64,000 nucleotides of DNA from Acinetobacter lwoffii (GTDB taxonomy: Bacteria; Pseudomonadota; Gammaproteobacteria; Pseudomonadales; Moraxellaceae): positions 434,001-498,000 of the forward strand of contig NZ_CP118963.1 in assembly GCF_029024105.1 (NCBI RefSeq). The letters are read 5' to 3'. The position numbers and the translations under genes were made by a program. A model generated the notes under the pieces. The model was not told where the DNA came from. It saw nothing but the letters and a program-made list of their open reading frames with translations, and searched no databases. Positions 53,185 to 61,573 of the stretch are shown here, one piece after another; positions within the stretch are counted from its first letter, which is position 1, and each line of letters begins with the position of its first letter.

Positions 53185-54357
53185 TTAAAGTGAACGGGCG
53201 ATGAGTTCTTTCATGATTTCATTGGTACCCGCGTAAATCCGATTGGCACGGTTGTCGATATAGGCACGGGCAATCGGATATTCCAGCATATAACCATAGC
53301 CGCCATGCAATTGCAGACATTCATCTACGACTTTGCTGTACATTTCTGAAATCTTGTATTTGGCCGCAGCAGCGGCATCTACGCCCAGTTCGTGATTGAG
53401 TTGCAGCTGCATACAGCGATCCAGATAAGTGCGGCACACATCGATCTCGGTACGTAGTTCTGCCAGTTTAAAACGGGTATTTTGAAAATGGCTGATGCTC
53501 TTGCCAAATGCCTGACGCTCCTTGGTATATTTCACTGTATGTGCGAAAGCGGCTTCAGCGCCTGCCTGACAGATAATCGCCACAATCAGGCGCTCCCAGG
53601 CCAGTTCTTTCATTAGCATCATAAAACCCATGCCTTGCATTCCCAGCAGATTTTCTTTGGGGACACGGACATTATCAAAGAACAGCTCGCAAGTATCCTG
53701 GCCTTTCATGCCGATTTTATTCAGCGGTTTACCTTTGCTAAATCCGGCTCGGTCGGCTTCGACCATAATTAATGAGAGATTGGCCGAGCCTTTGTCACTA
53801 TTCCCCGTTTTACAGACCACAATCGCCATCTCACAGAGATAGCCATTGGTAATGAAGATCTTGGAACCATTAATCACATAGTCATCGCCATCCAATACAG
53901 CAGAGGTACGGACTGCTTGCAGGTCAGAGCCAGTTCCCGGTTCGGTCATGGCAATCGCGGTGACGACCTCTCCAGACGCCATTTTGGGTAGCCAATATTG
54001 TTTTTGGCGATCATTGCCAAAATTCAGCAGATAATTGGCGACGATATCCGAATGTAGCGAAAACCCAGTCGCTGAATCTCCGGCATAGGCCTGTTCCTCA
54101 ATCAAAATCATGCTATACAGCCGGTCTACGCCAGAACCGCCATATTCCTCAGGCATGGTAGCGCAGAGCAATCCAAGCTCACCGGCTTTATTCCACAGCT
54201 CTCGATCTACATGCTGCTGACTTTCATAACGCTCGGTATGTGGAATGACTTCTTTCTCATAAAATTTACGTACCGTCTCGCGAAAAGCCTCATGTTCGGT
54301 AGTAAAGAGTTGGCGCGGCAGCATCGGAGCAAGTGGGCGAATGGCTGCAGATTGCAT
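53185..54357 (-). CDS. Acyl-CoA dehydrogenase, medium (~390 residue) type
   Basis: A 390-residue FAD enzyme for the first step of acyl-CoA oxidation. FAD contact text AMTEPGTGSDLQAVRT, the second block RQAFGKSISHFQNTRF and the ending QLHGGYGYMLEYPIARAYID...YAGTNEIMKELIARS are typical of the isovaleryl/long-chain branch. The ATG at 54357 has AAGGAA eight bases upstream. Its place opposite almA fits hydrocarbon and fatty-acid breakdown, but no direct link is shown. Confidence 0.88.
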   Translation of the reverse strand: MQSAAIRPLAPMLPRQLFTTEHEAFRETVRKFYEKEVIPHTERYESQQHVDRELWNKAGELGLLCATMPEEYGGSGVDRLYSMILIEEQAYAGDSATGFSLHSDIVANYLLNFGNDRQKQYWLPKMASGEVVTAIAMTEPGTGSDLQAVRTSAVLDGDDYVINGSKIFITNGYLCEMAIVVCKTGNSDKGSANLSLIMVEADRAGFSKGKPLNKIGMKGQDTCELFFDNVRVPKENLLGMQGMGFMMLMKELAWERLIVAIICQAGAEAAFAHTVKYTKERQAFGKSISHFQNTRFKLAELRTEIDVCRTYLDRCMQLQLNHELGVDAAAAAKYKISEMYSKVVDECLQLHGGYGYMLEYPIARAYIDNRANRIYAGTNEIMKELIARSL

Positions 54358-54540
54358 CTTGTTATTCCTTATTTTGATCTGTTTGGTTTAACTTAGGCCA
54401 TGCCAAGATCAGCAGCAATGAGCGGAATGTTCAAATGACTTAAATCTGTTGATGCTTTTGGTCATTTCTATGAAATCCCTCGAAATTCAGCCAGCGCTTC
54501 AGGTAAACTATTCGGGTTTATAACGAGTTGGGGAAATTCG

Positions 54541-54798
54541 ATGACTGATGACATTAGCTTGGAAGAGCGCAAGGTGATTTATCGTGCGCGTCGTGGTCTA
54601 AAAGAACTGGATGTATATTTTGATCCCTACGTCAAAAACTACTACCTGAATGCTGAGCCTTTCGAAAAGCAGATGTTCGCAGAACTGGTTGAGCAGGAAG
54701 ACCCGGATTTGCTGGACTGGTTTATGGAAGTGTCCGAGCCGCCACGCCCTGAACTAAAAGATTTTATCAAGAAGCTTAAATTTTACGTTCATGGATAA
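54541..54798 (+). CDS. sdhE: Succinate dehydrogenase FAD-assembly factor SdhE
   Basis: An 85-residue soluble helical protein that helps attach FAD to SdhA and FrdA. The hallmark RGxxE motif is seen in RARRGLKELD. It overlaps the next gene by eight bases, as sdhE (ygfY) does with ygfX in other bacteria. Confidence 0.93.
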   Translation: MTDDISLEERKVIYRARRGLKELDVYFDPYVKNYYLNAEPFEKQMFAELVEQEDPDLLDWFMEVSEPPRPELKDFIKKLKFYVHG

Positions 54799-55177
54799 TC
54801 GTTGCTTCAAGCTGAAACGCAGTCTGTGTGCATTGGCGTTTCAGCTGTTTATTTTTGCACTGCTGATGTATCTGTTGTATCAGTTATTACCGATTGCAAT
54901 TTGGGCAGTATGTGTTGTCATAGGCTTGGTAATTTATCAGCTGTTTTATCGTAAGACGCCACAGATAGAGCAGTTTGAATATCTCGATGGACGTGAATGG
55001 TCCTTGACTACCAAAGCACGACCGACCCGTCGGGTATTCATCAGTCATGTCATTGATCATCAGGCGTATATTGTGGTGTATTTCCAGCATGCCAAGGCGC
55101 GACCTTTACTGATCTGGTGTGATCAATTGCCGTTCAAACAATGGAAGTCTTTAAAAGTACTGACTAAATTAGTTTAG
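54791..55177 (+). CDS. YgfX/CptA-like membrane protein
   Basis: A 128-residue protein with two adjacent N-terminal membrane helices (about 10-45) and a soluble C-terminal part with LDGREWSLTTKARPTRRVFI. Position and layout match YgfX, the partner of SdhE that was described as a toxin (CptA) in E. coli. Sequence similarity in this family is low, so the call rests partly on gene order. Confidence 0.7.
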   Translation: MDNRCFKLKRSLCALAFQLFIFALLMYLLYQLLPIAIWAVCVVIGLVIYQLFYRKTPQIEQFEYLDGREWSLTTKARPTRRVFISHVIDHQAYIVVYFQHAKARPLLIWCDQLPFKQWKSLKVLTKLV

Positions 55178-55253
55178 TTATAAGACAAACACATTTTAAT
55201 GATTTAATTAAAATGTTCATAAAACAAATATTTAGATCAACTTTCTATTTTTA

Positions 55254-55305
55254 TTGTCAGACAAAAATTACGGTTAATGCATAACTTAGAGAAATTGTCT
55301 GACAA
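55254..55305. promoter_or_regulatory. Twin TTGTC-N-GACAA palindromes (GntR-type operators?)
   Basis: TTGTCAGACAA lies at 55254-55264 and TTGTCTGACAA at 55295-55305; the second extends to a perfect 17-base palindrome (55292-55308). Centres are 41 bases apart, close to four helical turns. Both fit TNGTNNNACNA, the general operator of FadR-subfamily GntR regulators. They lie 68-119 bases ahead of the small gene at 55373. No GntR gene is in the window. Confidence 0.55.
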
Positions 55306-55372
55306 TTTATTCCCTATGTTTTATTTTTAGCCTGTACATTTAACTCACCAACAGCAACTACGGGAGACCTTG

Positions 55373-55471
55373 ATGGAATTTCCAGTGTGGATGTATTTGA
55401 TCGTCGCGATTGTTTTAGCCTTGGTAGTAGGACGAATCGGGACGGTGCTGAAGGATAAGTTTTCATCTTAA
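55373..55471 (+). CDS. 32-residue single-helix membrane protein
   Basis: A short frame with GGGAG six bases before its ATG. It starts MEFPVWMY, continues with a run of about 18 hydrophobic residues (LIVAIVLALVVG) and ends in RIGTVLKDKFSS. This is the layout of small inner-membrane proteins with a basic amphipathic tail. It has its own upstream palindromes and a good terminator downstream, so it looks like a real one-gene transcript. Function unknown. Confidence 0.75.
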   Translation: MEFPVWMYLIVAIVLALVVGRIGTVLKDKFSS

Positions 55472-55512
55472 CCAAGCAGGGTTTTATCATTTTTCTGCTT
55501 GTACAGTTAATA

Positions 55513-55551
55513 AGTAGCATGTGCTGAACCGTCGCAATGCTACTTTTTTTT
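55513..55551 (+). terminator. Terminator after the 32-residue protein gene
   Basis: AGTAGCAT (55513-55520) and ATGCTACT (55537-55544) pair perfectly and are followed by seven more T residues. Confidence 0.88.
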
Positions 55552-55712
55552 GCCCAAAATTTGGGATTCTCCTGAATACAGTCAATTGCAGCGTGGCTAT
55601 TTAATGGCAAAGTGTCTCGTCTAAATTAGAGTAAATACTCTTTTATTCACAAAATGCTTCTGATATCTTTAGCAGAAAGATGGACATAATCACAATTATA
55701 GAGGACAGGAAA

Positions 55713-56753
55713 ATGTCAGGCGTCCGTAAAATATGCCAAGGTATGGCGACCATTGCAATAACAACAACAGTTTTGACGGGGTGTTCTCAGGTCATTAAAA
55801 CCGGTGCCAATGTTGCACTGGGTTTCACCGAAAACCATATTGTACCGCCGATTTTAGCGATGGATGATGCTGAAATGGTGTGTAATTCAGGGAATTCTTT
55901 AACGCCGGCCATTATGGCGACCAAAGAAATGGGGGCGGATCCAACACGGGTGGCCGTGCTGATGTATTCGGCTGCCGGTATTTGTGCCGAGCAAAAAGCG
56001 CTGGAAGCCGAGTTACGCTATTTACGTGCTTCAAAAACCAATCAGGTGGCAGAAGCTCAAGATGCCCGAATCGAGCAGAAGCGCTGGGCGACACTGGCAG
56101 CACAGCGTCAATATACCGGTTATCAACTGTTCCAGAGCCGTTATGAAAAGAAATACCAAAAAGCCCTGGGTGAAGAATGCCCACGCATGAACAGTGATAT
56201 CGAGCAAACGGTTTATCTGTTGGGTATGCTCAGTGGCTTGCAGGCCATGACCAATGATATTAACTCGGGTGGTGCAGTGCATGTACCGAAAGATATTGCT
56301 GCCGTGGTCGAGCGTGGCATGGTGTGTCTGGATAACGCGAAATTCTGGGGTGCGCCGAATGCCACCCGTGCGGTGATCTGGACTTTGTTGCCAGGCGCAG
56401 GGGAAGGCAAGCCTGACCCTTACCAAACATTAAAACAATCTACACAAATTGGTGAGCAAAAAGGTGTACGTTTATCTCATGCCTTGTATGCCGTAGCGGC
56501 TCAGGCCAGTGGCGATGATGCCAAAGTTCGGGATGCCTTGAAAACCTTTGCTCAGGCCCGTACGGAGGAAAAACCGGTAAATCCGCAATTCAAGCTGATT
56601 GACAGCATGGCCGCGATTATGGTCAGTGGCATATCAGATCGTTACTGGACAGAAAATACTGGTATACGTAGTGGCGATGATGGCATGCAACGTTTCTGGG
56701 ATGAATCCGACAGTTCTTCCGAGCTCGATGATCTGTTCAGTGCGGATCTGTAA
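55713..56753 (+). CDS. Predicted lipoprotein, unknown function
   Basis: A 346-residue protein with an N-terminal signal and lipobox TVLTGC, so it is probably anchored by lipid at the cysteine (about residue 24). The mature part is soluble and mostly helical, with a charged stretch near residues 95-140 (EAQDARIEQKRWATLAAQRQ) and an acidic serine-rich end. No family recognised. The ATG at 55713 has GAGGACAGGA before it and is preferred to the upstream start. The rhombosortase gene follows after 67 bases. Confidence 0.8.
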   Translation: MSGVRKICQGMATIAITTTVLTGCSQVIKTGANVALGFTENHIVPPILAMDDAEMVCNSGNSLTPAIMATKEMGADPTRVAVLMYSAAGICAEQKALEAELRYLRASKTNQVAEAQDARIEQKRWATLAAQRQYTGYQLFQSRYEKKYQKALGEECPRMNSDIEQTVYLLGMLSGLQAMTNDINSGGAVHVPKDIAAVVERGMVCLDNAKFWGAPNATRAVIWTLLPGAGEGKPDPYQTLKQSTQIGEQKGVRLSHALYAVAAQASGDDAKVRDALKTFAQARTEEKPVNPQFKLIDSMAAIMVSGISDRYWTENTGIRSGDDGMQRFWDESDSSSELDDLFSADL

Positions 56754-56820
56754 TGCAGATACTATGCATGAAGCTTCAGGGATGAAGTCAAATTAGATGG
56801 TCAGGGAGGACAACAGGCCG

Positions 56821-57393
56821 ATGCTAGATCAACATTTTCGACGAAAAATTATTTTTCTAGCGGCTTTTGTCTCTCTCTCTGCATGTCTGCAAATTTTTCA
56901 GGATCATTTTATCTACTGGCAAGAGAGTCTGCTGGGTGAATTCTGGCGACTCTGGACAGCGCACTGGGTACATGTGAGCTGGATTCATTACTTTCTAAAC
57001 ATTCTCGCCTTTATCTGTTTACCTTTCATTTTTCCACGCGCTACCGTCTGGCATTTCTGTGCCATTTTGCTGATCTTGCCACCGTTGATCAGTTTAAGCT
57101 TTTATTTTTTCTTACCCAATATTGAAGCCTATGCTGGCCTGTCGGGCGTGCTGCATGGTGCCTATGTCGCCGTAGCCTGTGTACATTTGCTGTATAAGCG
57201 GGAACGCGGCTTTGCGGCGCTGGTATTATTTTTGATTTTTGCCAAACTGGTCTGGGAAAACACCATTGGCAATGTCGGAACGGCGCAGCTGATCGGTAGT
57301 CCGGTTTTGGTTGAGGCACATTTACTTGGGGTGATTTGGGGCGTGATTCTGGCGCTGATCTATATTGTGAGCAATTATTTTCGGGATAATTAA
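56821..57393 (+). CDS. rrtA: Rhombosortase-type rhomboid protease
   Basis: About 190 residues with six hydrophobic helices. The catalytic serine lies in AYAGLSGVLHGAY and the histidine in VEAHLLGVIWG, both as in rhombosortases, which cut proteins bearing a C-terminal GlyGly-CTERM tag. WRLWTAHWVHVSWIHYFLN gives the rhomboid WR and HxxxN elements. Start at ATG 56821 (MLDQHF), with GGAGGA 11 bases upstream; ATG 56797 is possible. No GlyGly-CTERM protein is coded in this window. Confidence 0.85.
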   Translation: MLDQHFRRKIIFLAAFVSLSACLQIFQDHFIYWQESLLGEFWRLWTAHWVHVSWIHYFLNILAFICLPFIFPRATVWHFCAILLILPPLISLSFYFFLPNIEAYAGLSGVLHGAYVAVACVHLLYKRERGFAALVLFLIFAKLVWENTIGNVGTAQLIGSPVLVEAHLLGVIWGVILALIYIVSNYFRDN

Positions 57394-57590
57394 AGTGCAG
57401 AGATAAATAATTTACTTGGCAGAAAATACAAAAAGAAAATATAAATTGTCATTTTTATTGTGCCAATTTTCATGCAAAGTCAAAACATAGAATAAAGATC
57501 CTGACCTTTGAAAAGGAATTTTCTAGGCAGAAGGGAAGATCAGCGTCCTAGACCAAGCATCAGGCCGCTAAAATAAAAATAGGAATACAC

Positions 57591-59873
57591 ATGCAAAATA
57601 ATGATCAAAACAGATCAGGATTAGGTCTGTTGCGTTATATATGGACAGAGTGGATCTCGACCTTCGTCGTGCTGGTTTTACTTTTGCTCACTTTGATTAT
57701 TGGCACCGGGGAAATGATTCACGGTCAGTTGCTGCGTATGGGGGAGCGTATTTACGGCGATCCGGCAACAGGAATGCAATATTCATTTTTAAGGGCTGAG
57801 CCGACGCGTCCACAATGTGAACGCAATATTAATGTTGATCAACGCGTTCAGCAGCAGATAAAAGCCGATGCAGCCGATGAATATGCCGACTTCTTCGGGG
57901 TGCGTTCGGAAGCGGATGTCCGTGCTGCGGTGTTACAGGCACAGCAGGTCTGTGAAGAATCCTACCTGTTTTATGATAAAGCCATTCAACATGTGCAAGC
58001 TCATCCAAGTATTCGGGCTTATCGGACGTTTGAAACCTCTTTTTTTGGAATCTTCAAGTTTGGTACGGAAAACCGGGCTTTGCTTCTGGTCATCATGGTG
58101 GTCTTTGCTGCGATCAGTGCCACTCTAAAAACCCATCATATTGGCTTACGTAGCCCGAGCACGCGTATCGACTTTAAAGTTTATTCGGTCGCCATGCTGG
58201 TCGCTAATGCTTTCCTGGCATTTTCATCCTATAGCCAATATCAGTCCGTATTGAACTCGGGCGTGCCGATGGGGGAGATGAAGTACATCTACTGGTTGTG
58301 GATGATTCTGTTCAGCACACTCACCTTGATCAGCCTGTATCAGGTGATCAAACAGCCAAAACCAACGCGCGAAGGTGGCAGTTTTGGTCTGGCCTTTTTG
58401 AGTGTGCCGCTGTATGCCTATATGGCCATTACTACCGGAATAAATTTCACCTTTTTTATGGACTATCCAATGGGACAGGGGATTTACCTCGGTCAATTGG
58501 TAGAGTTTTCCAGTATTTTCCTAAATCTGGCCTTGTTTATCTGGGCCGGTATGTTGCTGAAACAGACCCGTGTCGTGGACATGTTCCTGAATATTCTGCG
58601 TCCATGGAATCTGGCCCCTGAAACCCTGACCTGGTTAATCTTGCTGGCAGCTGCATTACCGACCGCCTATACCGGAGCATCAGGGATTTTCGTAATTGCC
58701 GCAGGTGCGATTATTTACAAGGAAGTCTGGAATGCGGGCGGACGCCGTCAGTTTGCATTGGCCGCCACTGCAATGTCTGGTTCACTGGGCGTGGTTTTAC
58801 GTCCTTGCTTGCTGATTGTCGTTGTGGCATCACTGAATAAAGAAGTGACCACCGACTTACTCTATCACTACGGGATTTATGTCTTCCTGCTCAGTTCGAC
58901 TTTATTCCTGGTAATTTCCCTGTTCTTTGCAGAAAACAAATTCCGGATTGCTGCACCTATTGTGGCTGCTCCTCAATCCGGTCGCGCCTTCATTGCGATT
59001 ATTCCATATATCGTGATTTTCATTCTGATCTGGTTATTCTATAAATATGCCTTGTCGACTGACCTGAATGAATTTACCGCACCGGTGATGATGCCAGTCA
59101 TTCTGCTGATGATTGTCTTGTTCGACAAGTTGCGTCATGAACCTGCGCCGTTGCCGGCAGTGGGGCATTGGGATGAAACTTTGACCGCAACTTTAAACTC
59201 AAGATCGACACCTGAACTGGCAACAGCCGGTGCTGCGGCCAATGCAGAATATCGTGAAGCTGAACATAGCGAACAATCAGGCAAAGAACTGGTGGTTGAT
59301 CATGCTGTGCAGCGCTCAAAGGCGACCGAAATTTTACGTCAAGTCGGTTTCTGGAAGTCCATGCATATTTCGACCAGTGAGACCGTGGGCCATATTGGTG
59401 CCTTGGTCATTCTGATGGCACTCTCGGTGAGTGTCGGTGGCTTGCTGGAACGTATTGAAATTATGGAAGCCTTCCCGACCGATATCAGTAGTACTATTTT
59501 GGTGATTTCACTGATTGTCGGCTTGATGATTTTTGTCGGGATGATCATGGATCCATTTGGCGCGGTGATTCTGATTTCGGCAACCGTGGCTCCAGTGGCT
59601 TACCAATATGGCATTCATCCAGTTCATTTCTGGATGATTACCCTGATTGGTTTTGAGCTGGGTTATGTGACGCCACCGGTTGCGCTGAATCATCTGCTGG
59701 CCAGACAGTCGATTGGCGATGCTGAGGTGGCTGAAGCGGATGCGGAAGTTCGCCATCTGTCTTTTTACTATCGTTATGAACGCTGGATTTTACCAGTGAT
59801 AGTATTGCTGCCTGCGATGCTGATCATTGCCTATGTGCCTTATATCTTTAAACTGTTCGGCTGGTATCAATAA
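57591..59873 (+). CDS. TRAP transporter large permease, unusually long
   Basis: A 760-residue membrane protein. The C-terminal half is DctM-like, with PTAYTGASGIFVIAAGAIIY and FELGYVTPPVALNHLLARQ. The first ~330 residues add several helices and a hydrophilic loop of about 110 residues with conserved cysteines, possibly serving the role of the small DctQ subunit. Between the two halves of the DctM part lies an A/E-rich stretch (near 545-590). No DctP-type binding protein is nearby, so substrate and partner are unknown. It has AGGAAT before the ATG. Confidence 0.82.
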   Translation: MQNNDQNRSGLGLLRYIWTEWISTFVVLVLLLLTLIIGTGEMIHGQLLRMGERIYGDPATGMQYSFLRAEPTRPQCERNINVDQRVQQQIKADAADEYADFFGVRSEADVRAAVLQAQQVCEESYLFYDKAIQHVQAHPSIRAYRTFETSFFGIFKFGTENRALLLVIMVVFAAISATLKTHHIGLRSPSTRIDFKVYSVAMLVANAFLAFSSYSQYQSVLNSGVPMGEMKYIYWLWMILFSTLTLISLYQVIKQPKPTREGGSFGLAFLSVPLYAYMAITTGINFTFFMDYPMGQGIYLGQLVEFSSIFLNLALFIWAGMLLKQTRVVDMFLNILRPWNLAPETLTWLILLAAALPTAYTGASGIFVIAAGAIIYKEVWNAGGRRQFALAATAMSGSLGVVLRPCLLIVVVASLNKEVTTDLLYHYGIYVFLLSSTLFLVISLFFAENKFRIAAPIVAAPQSGRAFIAIIPYIVIFILIWLFYKYALSTDLNEFTAPVMMPVILLMIVLFDKLRHEPAPLPAVGHWDETLTATLNSRSTPELATAGAAANAEYREAEHSEQSGKELVVDHAVQRSKATEILRQVGFWKSMHISTSETVGHIGALVILMALSVSVGGLLERIEIMEAFPTDISSTILVISLIVGLMIFVGMIMDPFGAVILISATVAPVAYQYGIHPVHFWMITLIGFELGYVTPPVALNHLLARQSIGDAEVAEADAEVRHLSFYYRYERWILPVIVLLPAMLIIAYVPYIFKLFGWYQ

Positions 59874-59877
59874 GAAA

Positions 59878-59919
59878 AAAGCAATAAAAAAGCACCTACG
59901 GGTGCTTTTTTATTGCTTT
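59878..59919. terminator. 19-base-pair bidirectional terminator with TACG loop
   Basis: AAAGCAATAAAAAAGCACC (59878-59896) pairs perfectly with bases 59901-59919 around TACG, closed by C-G, an extra-stable UNCG-type loop. It lies between convergent stop codons and gives T-tracts in both directions. Confidence 0.92.
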
Positions 59920-59934
59920 GATTTCGAATCTTGA

Positions 59935-60816
59935 TCAAATCTTGGATGAATTCAGGCGCTTTTGTAGAATCGGGCTACACAGTAGAATCGCACAGAAAAT
60001 CAGCCCCAGCCCAATCAGGCTATAAAGGTCTGGAACCTCATGCCAGAACAGAAAGCCCCACATGCCGGCAAAGAAAATCGCCACATAGTTGACCGGTCCA
60101 ATTTGTCCTGCCGGAGCCAGCTTGTAGGCATTTGACATGAACAGTTGGCTGAAATTGGCCAGGATGCCAGCAGTAATCAGATAGCTGAGTTCTGTCAGAG
60201 TATAAGGTCGCCATAGCCAGAACATCGGAATTACTGAAATCAGGGTGCCAATAAAGCAGAAATAAAATACGATTTTTTCCGGAGACTCGGTTTTGGTCAG
60301 CGCTCGAACCGTGACAAACGCCATCGCCGCCAGAAAACTTGCACCCAAACCAATGACCGACATCAGGTTAATTAAACCCGAATCCGGTTTGGCAACACAG
60401 AGTACGCCGATGAAACCAATCAGAGCTGCGGCTAACATGCTTGTGGTGATTTTTTCCTTGAGAAATAGCCAGGCAATCAAAGGAATAAAAATCGGGGAAG
60501 AGTAGGTGAAGACCATGGCATTGGAGAGTTTTAAATGAGCAATGGCATAGAAAAAGCCGTACATGGCAGTCAGGCCGACCACTGCGCGCCAAGTGTGCAT
60601 CCATAGTTTTTCAGTTTTGAAAAAACCAATGCCTTTATTGAAAATGAAAGGCAGGAAAATAAACAGCCCAACAAAATTGCGAAAGAAGACCACGGTAGCA
60701 TTATCAATTGTTGTTGAGGCATAACGGATACAGACGCCCATGACTGAAAAGAGAAAAGCAGAGCAGGTCAGTAACAGAATGGCTTTAAGCAGATGCGGAG
60801 CGGCTGGGGCAGACAT
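59935..60816 (-). CDS. EamA-family (DMT) transporter
   Basis: A 293-residue membrane protein with ten helices in two EamA repeats. The first repeat ends in MVFTYSSPIFIPLIAWLFLKE, the second in PVNYVAIFFAGMWGFLFWHE, the usual pattern of metabolite exporters (RhtA/YdcZ superfamily). The substrate is unknown. No clear ribosome site is seen before the ATG. Confidence 0.88.
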   Translation of the reverse strand: MSAPAAPHLLKAILLLTCSAFLFSVMGVCIRYASTTIDNATVVFFRNFVGLFIFLPFIFNKGIGFFKTEKLWMHTWRAVVGLTAMYGFFYAIAHLKLSNAMVFTYSSPIFIPLIAWLFLKEKITTSMLAAALIGFIGVLCVAKPDSGLINLMSVIGLGASFLAAMAFVTVRALTKTESPEKIVFYFCFIGTLISVIPMFWLWRPYTLTELSYLITAGILANFSQLFMSNAYKLAPAGQIGPVNYVAIFFAGMWGFLFWHEVPDLYSLIGLGLIFCAILLCSPILQKRLNSSKI

Positions 60817-60871
60817 GGAAACAACTGAGCTAGAAGATCTGACGATATTCTAGCTGAAATGCTGTCGAGAT

Positions 60872-61306
60872 TTACTGGCTTTGAGCAAGTTGTGCTTCAA
60901 GTAACTTGATCTGTTCCTCTTTCAGTTGGACCAACTGGTCGGCATCGCTATGCTGCGCATCCAGTGTGGCTTTTTGTTCATTGAGCTGAACTTGGATGTC
61001 ATCTAATTTAGCCACTTCTTCTTTGACCAAACTGGCATTCTCCGGCACTGGTGCATCTAACAGCTGATTTGATACCAGTGCTTTAGCTTCGATCGTCTCA
61101 GGTGCTTTCGCTGCCGCCGTATCTTCTTCAGTTTTCGCCGCAGGTTTTGCTGCCGGAACAGCCGCGATATCTTCCTGATGTATGCGTTCCGCTTCACCGG
61201 AAGAGGCATTCAACCACTGATATAGCAATACCAATGCAACGACAGTAACTAAAGCCCCCATAATCCCCATTAAAAGTTTGGGGTTATTTCTTTGTTCTAC
61301 TGACAT
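60872..61306 (-). CDS. Membrane-anchored coiled-coil protein, unknown
   Basis: A 144-residue protein with one helix near residues 13-32 (GIMGALVTVVALVLLYQWL), an Ala/Pro/Glu-rich linker, and a C-terminal coiled coil (about 95-143) rich in E, Q, K and L, such as EEQIKLLEAQLAQSQ. It probably faces the periplasm. No family recognised. It lies 18 bases after the zinc-ribbon gene and is probably co-transcribed with it and prlC. Confidence 0.72.
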   Translation of the reverse strand: MSVEQRNNPKLLMGIMGALVTVVALVLLYQWLNASSGEAERIHQEDIAAVPAAKPAAKTEEDTAAAKAPETIEAKALVSNQLLDAPVPENASLVKEEVAKLDDIQVQLNEQKATLDAQHSDADQLVQLKEEQIKLLEAQLAQSQ

Positions 61307-61323
61307 AGCTTGAACCTTGATTT

Positions 61324-61539
61324 TTATTTTACTGAACGAGGTTTAAACTGAATCACGCCAACTTCATCTGGAACAGCTGGTGTTTCTGGTTGATCAACAT
61401 GTGTGGGACGATTTTCTTCATAACCACATTCAATACATTCGATCCATTCATCTTCACCAGAGGTCAGCATGACGACGCGATCTAACGCCTGACATTTTGG
61501 ACATTTTGCGCCTGCAATGAAACGACGTTTAATGGTCAT
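61324..61539 (-). CDS. YheV-like zinc-ribbon protein
   Basis: A 71-residue protein with CPKC and CIEC, a four-cysteine zinc ribbon, as in the YheV (DUF2387) family next to prlC in other gammaproteobacteria. The start is one of two adjacent ATGs; 61539 (MTIKRRFIAG) is at the better distance from AGGTGA. Function unknown. Confidence 0.8.
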   Translation of the reverse strand: MTIKRRFIAGAKCPKCQALDRVVMLTSGEDEWIECIECGYEENRPTHVDQPETPAVPDEVGVIQFKPRSVK

Positions 61540-61573
61540 CATACTCACCTTGTGATCAACTTAAAAAGCTAGT

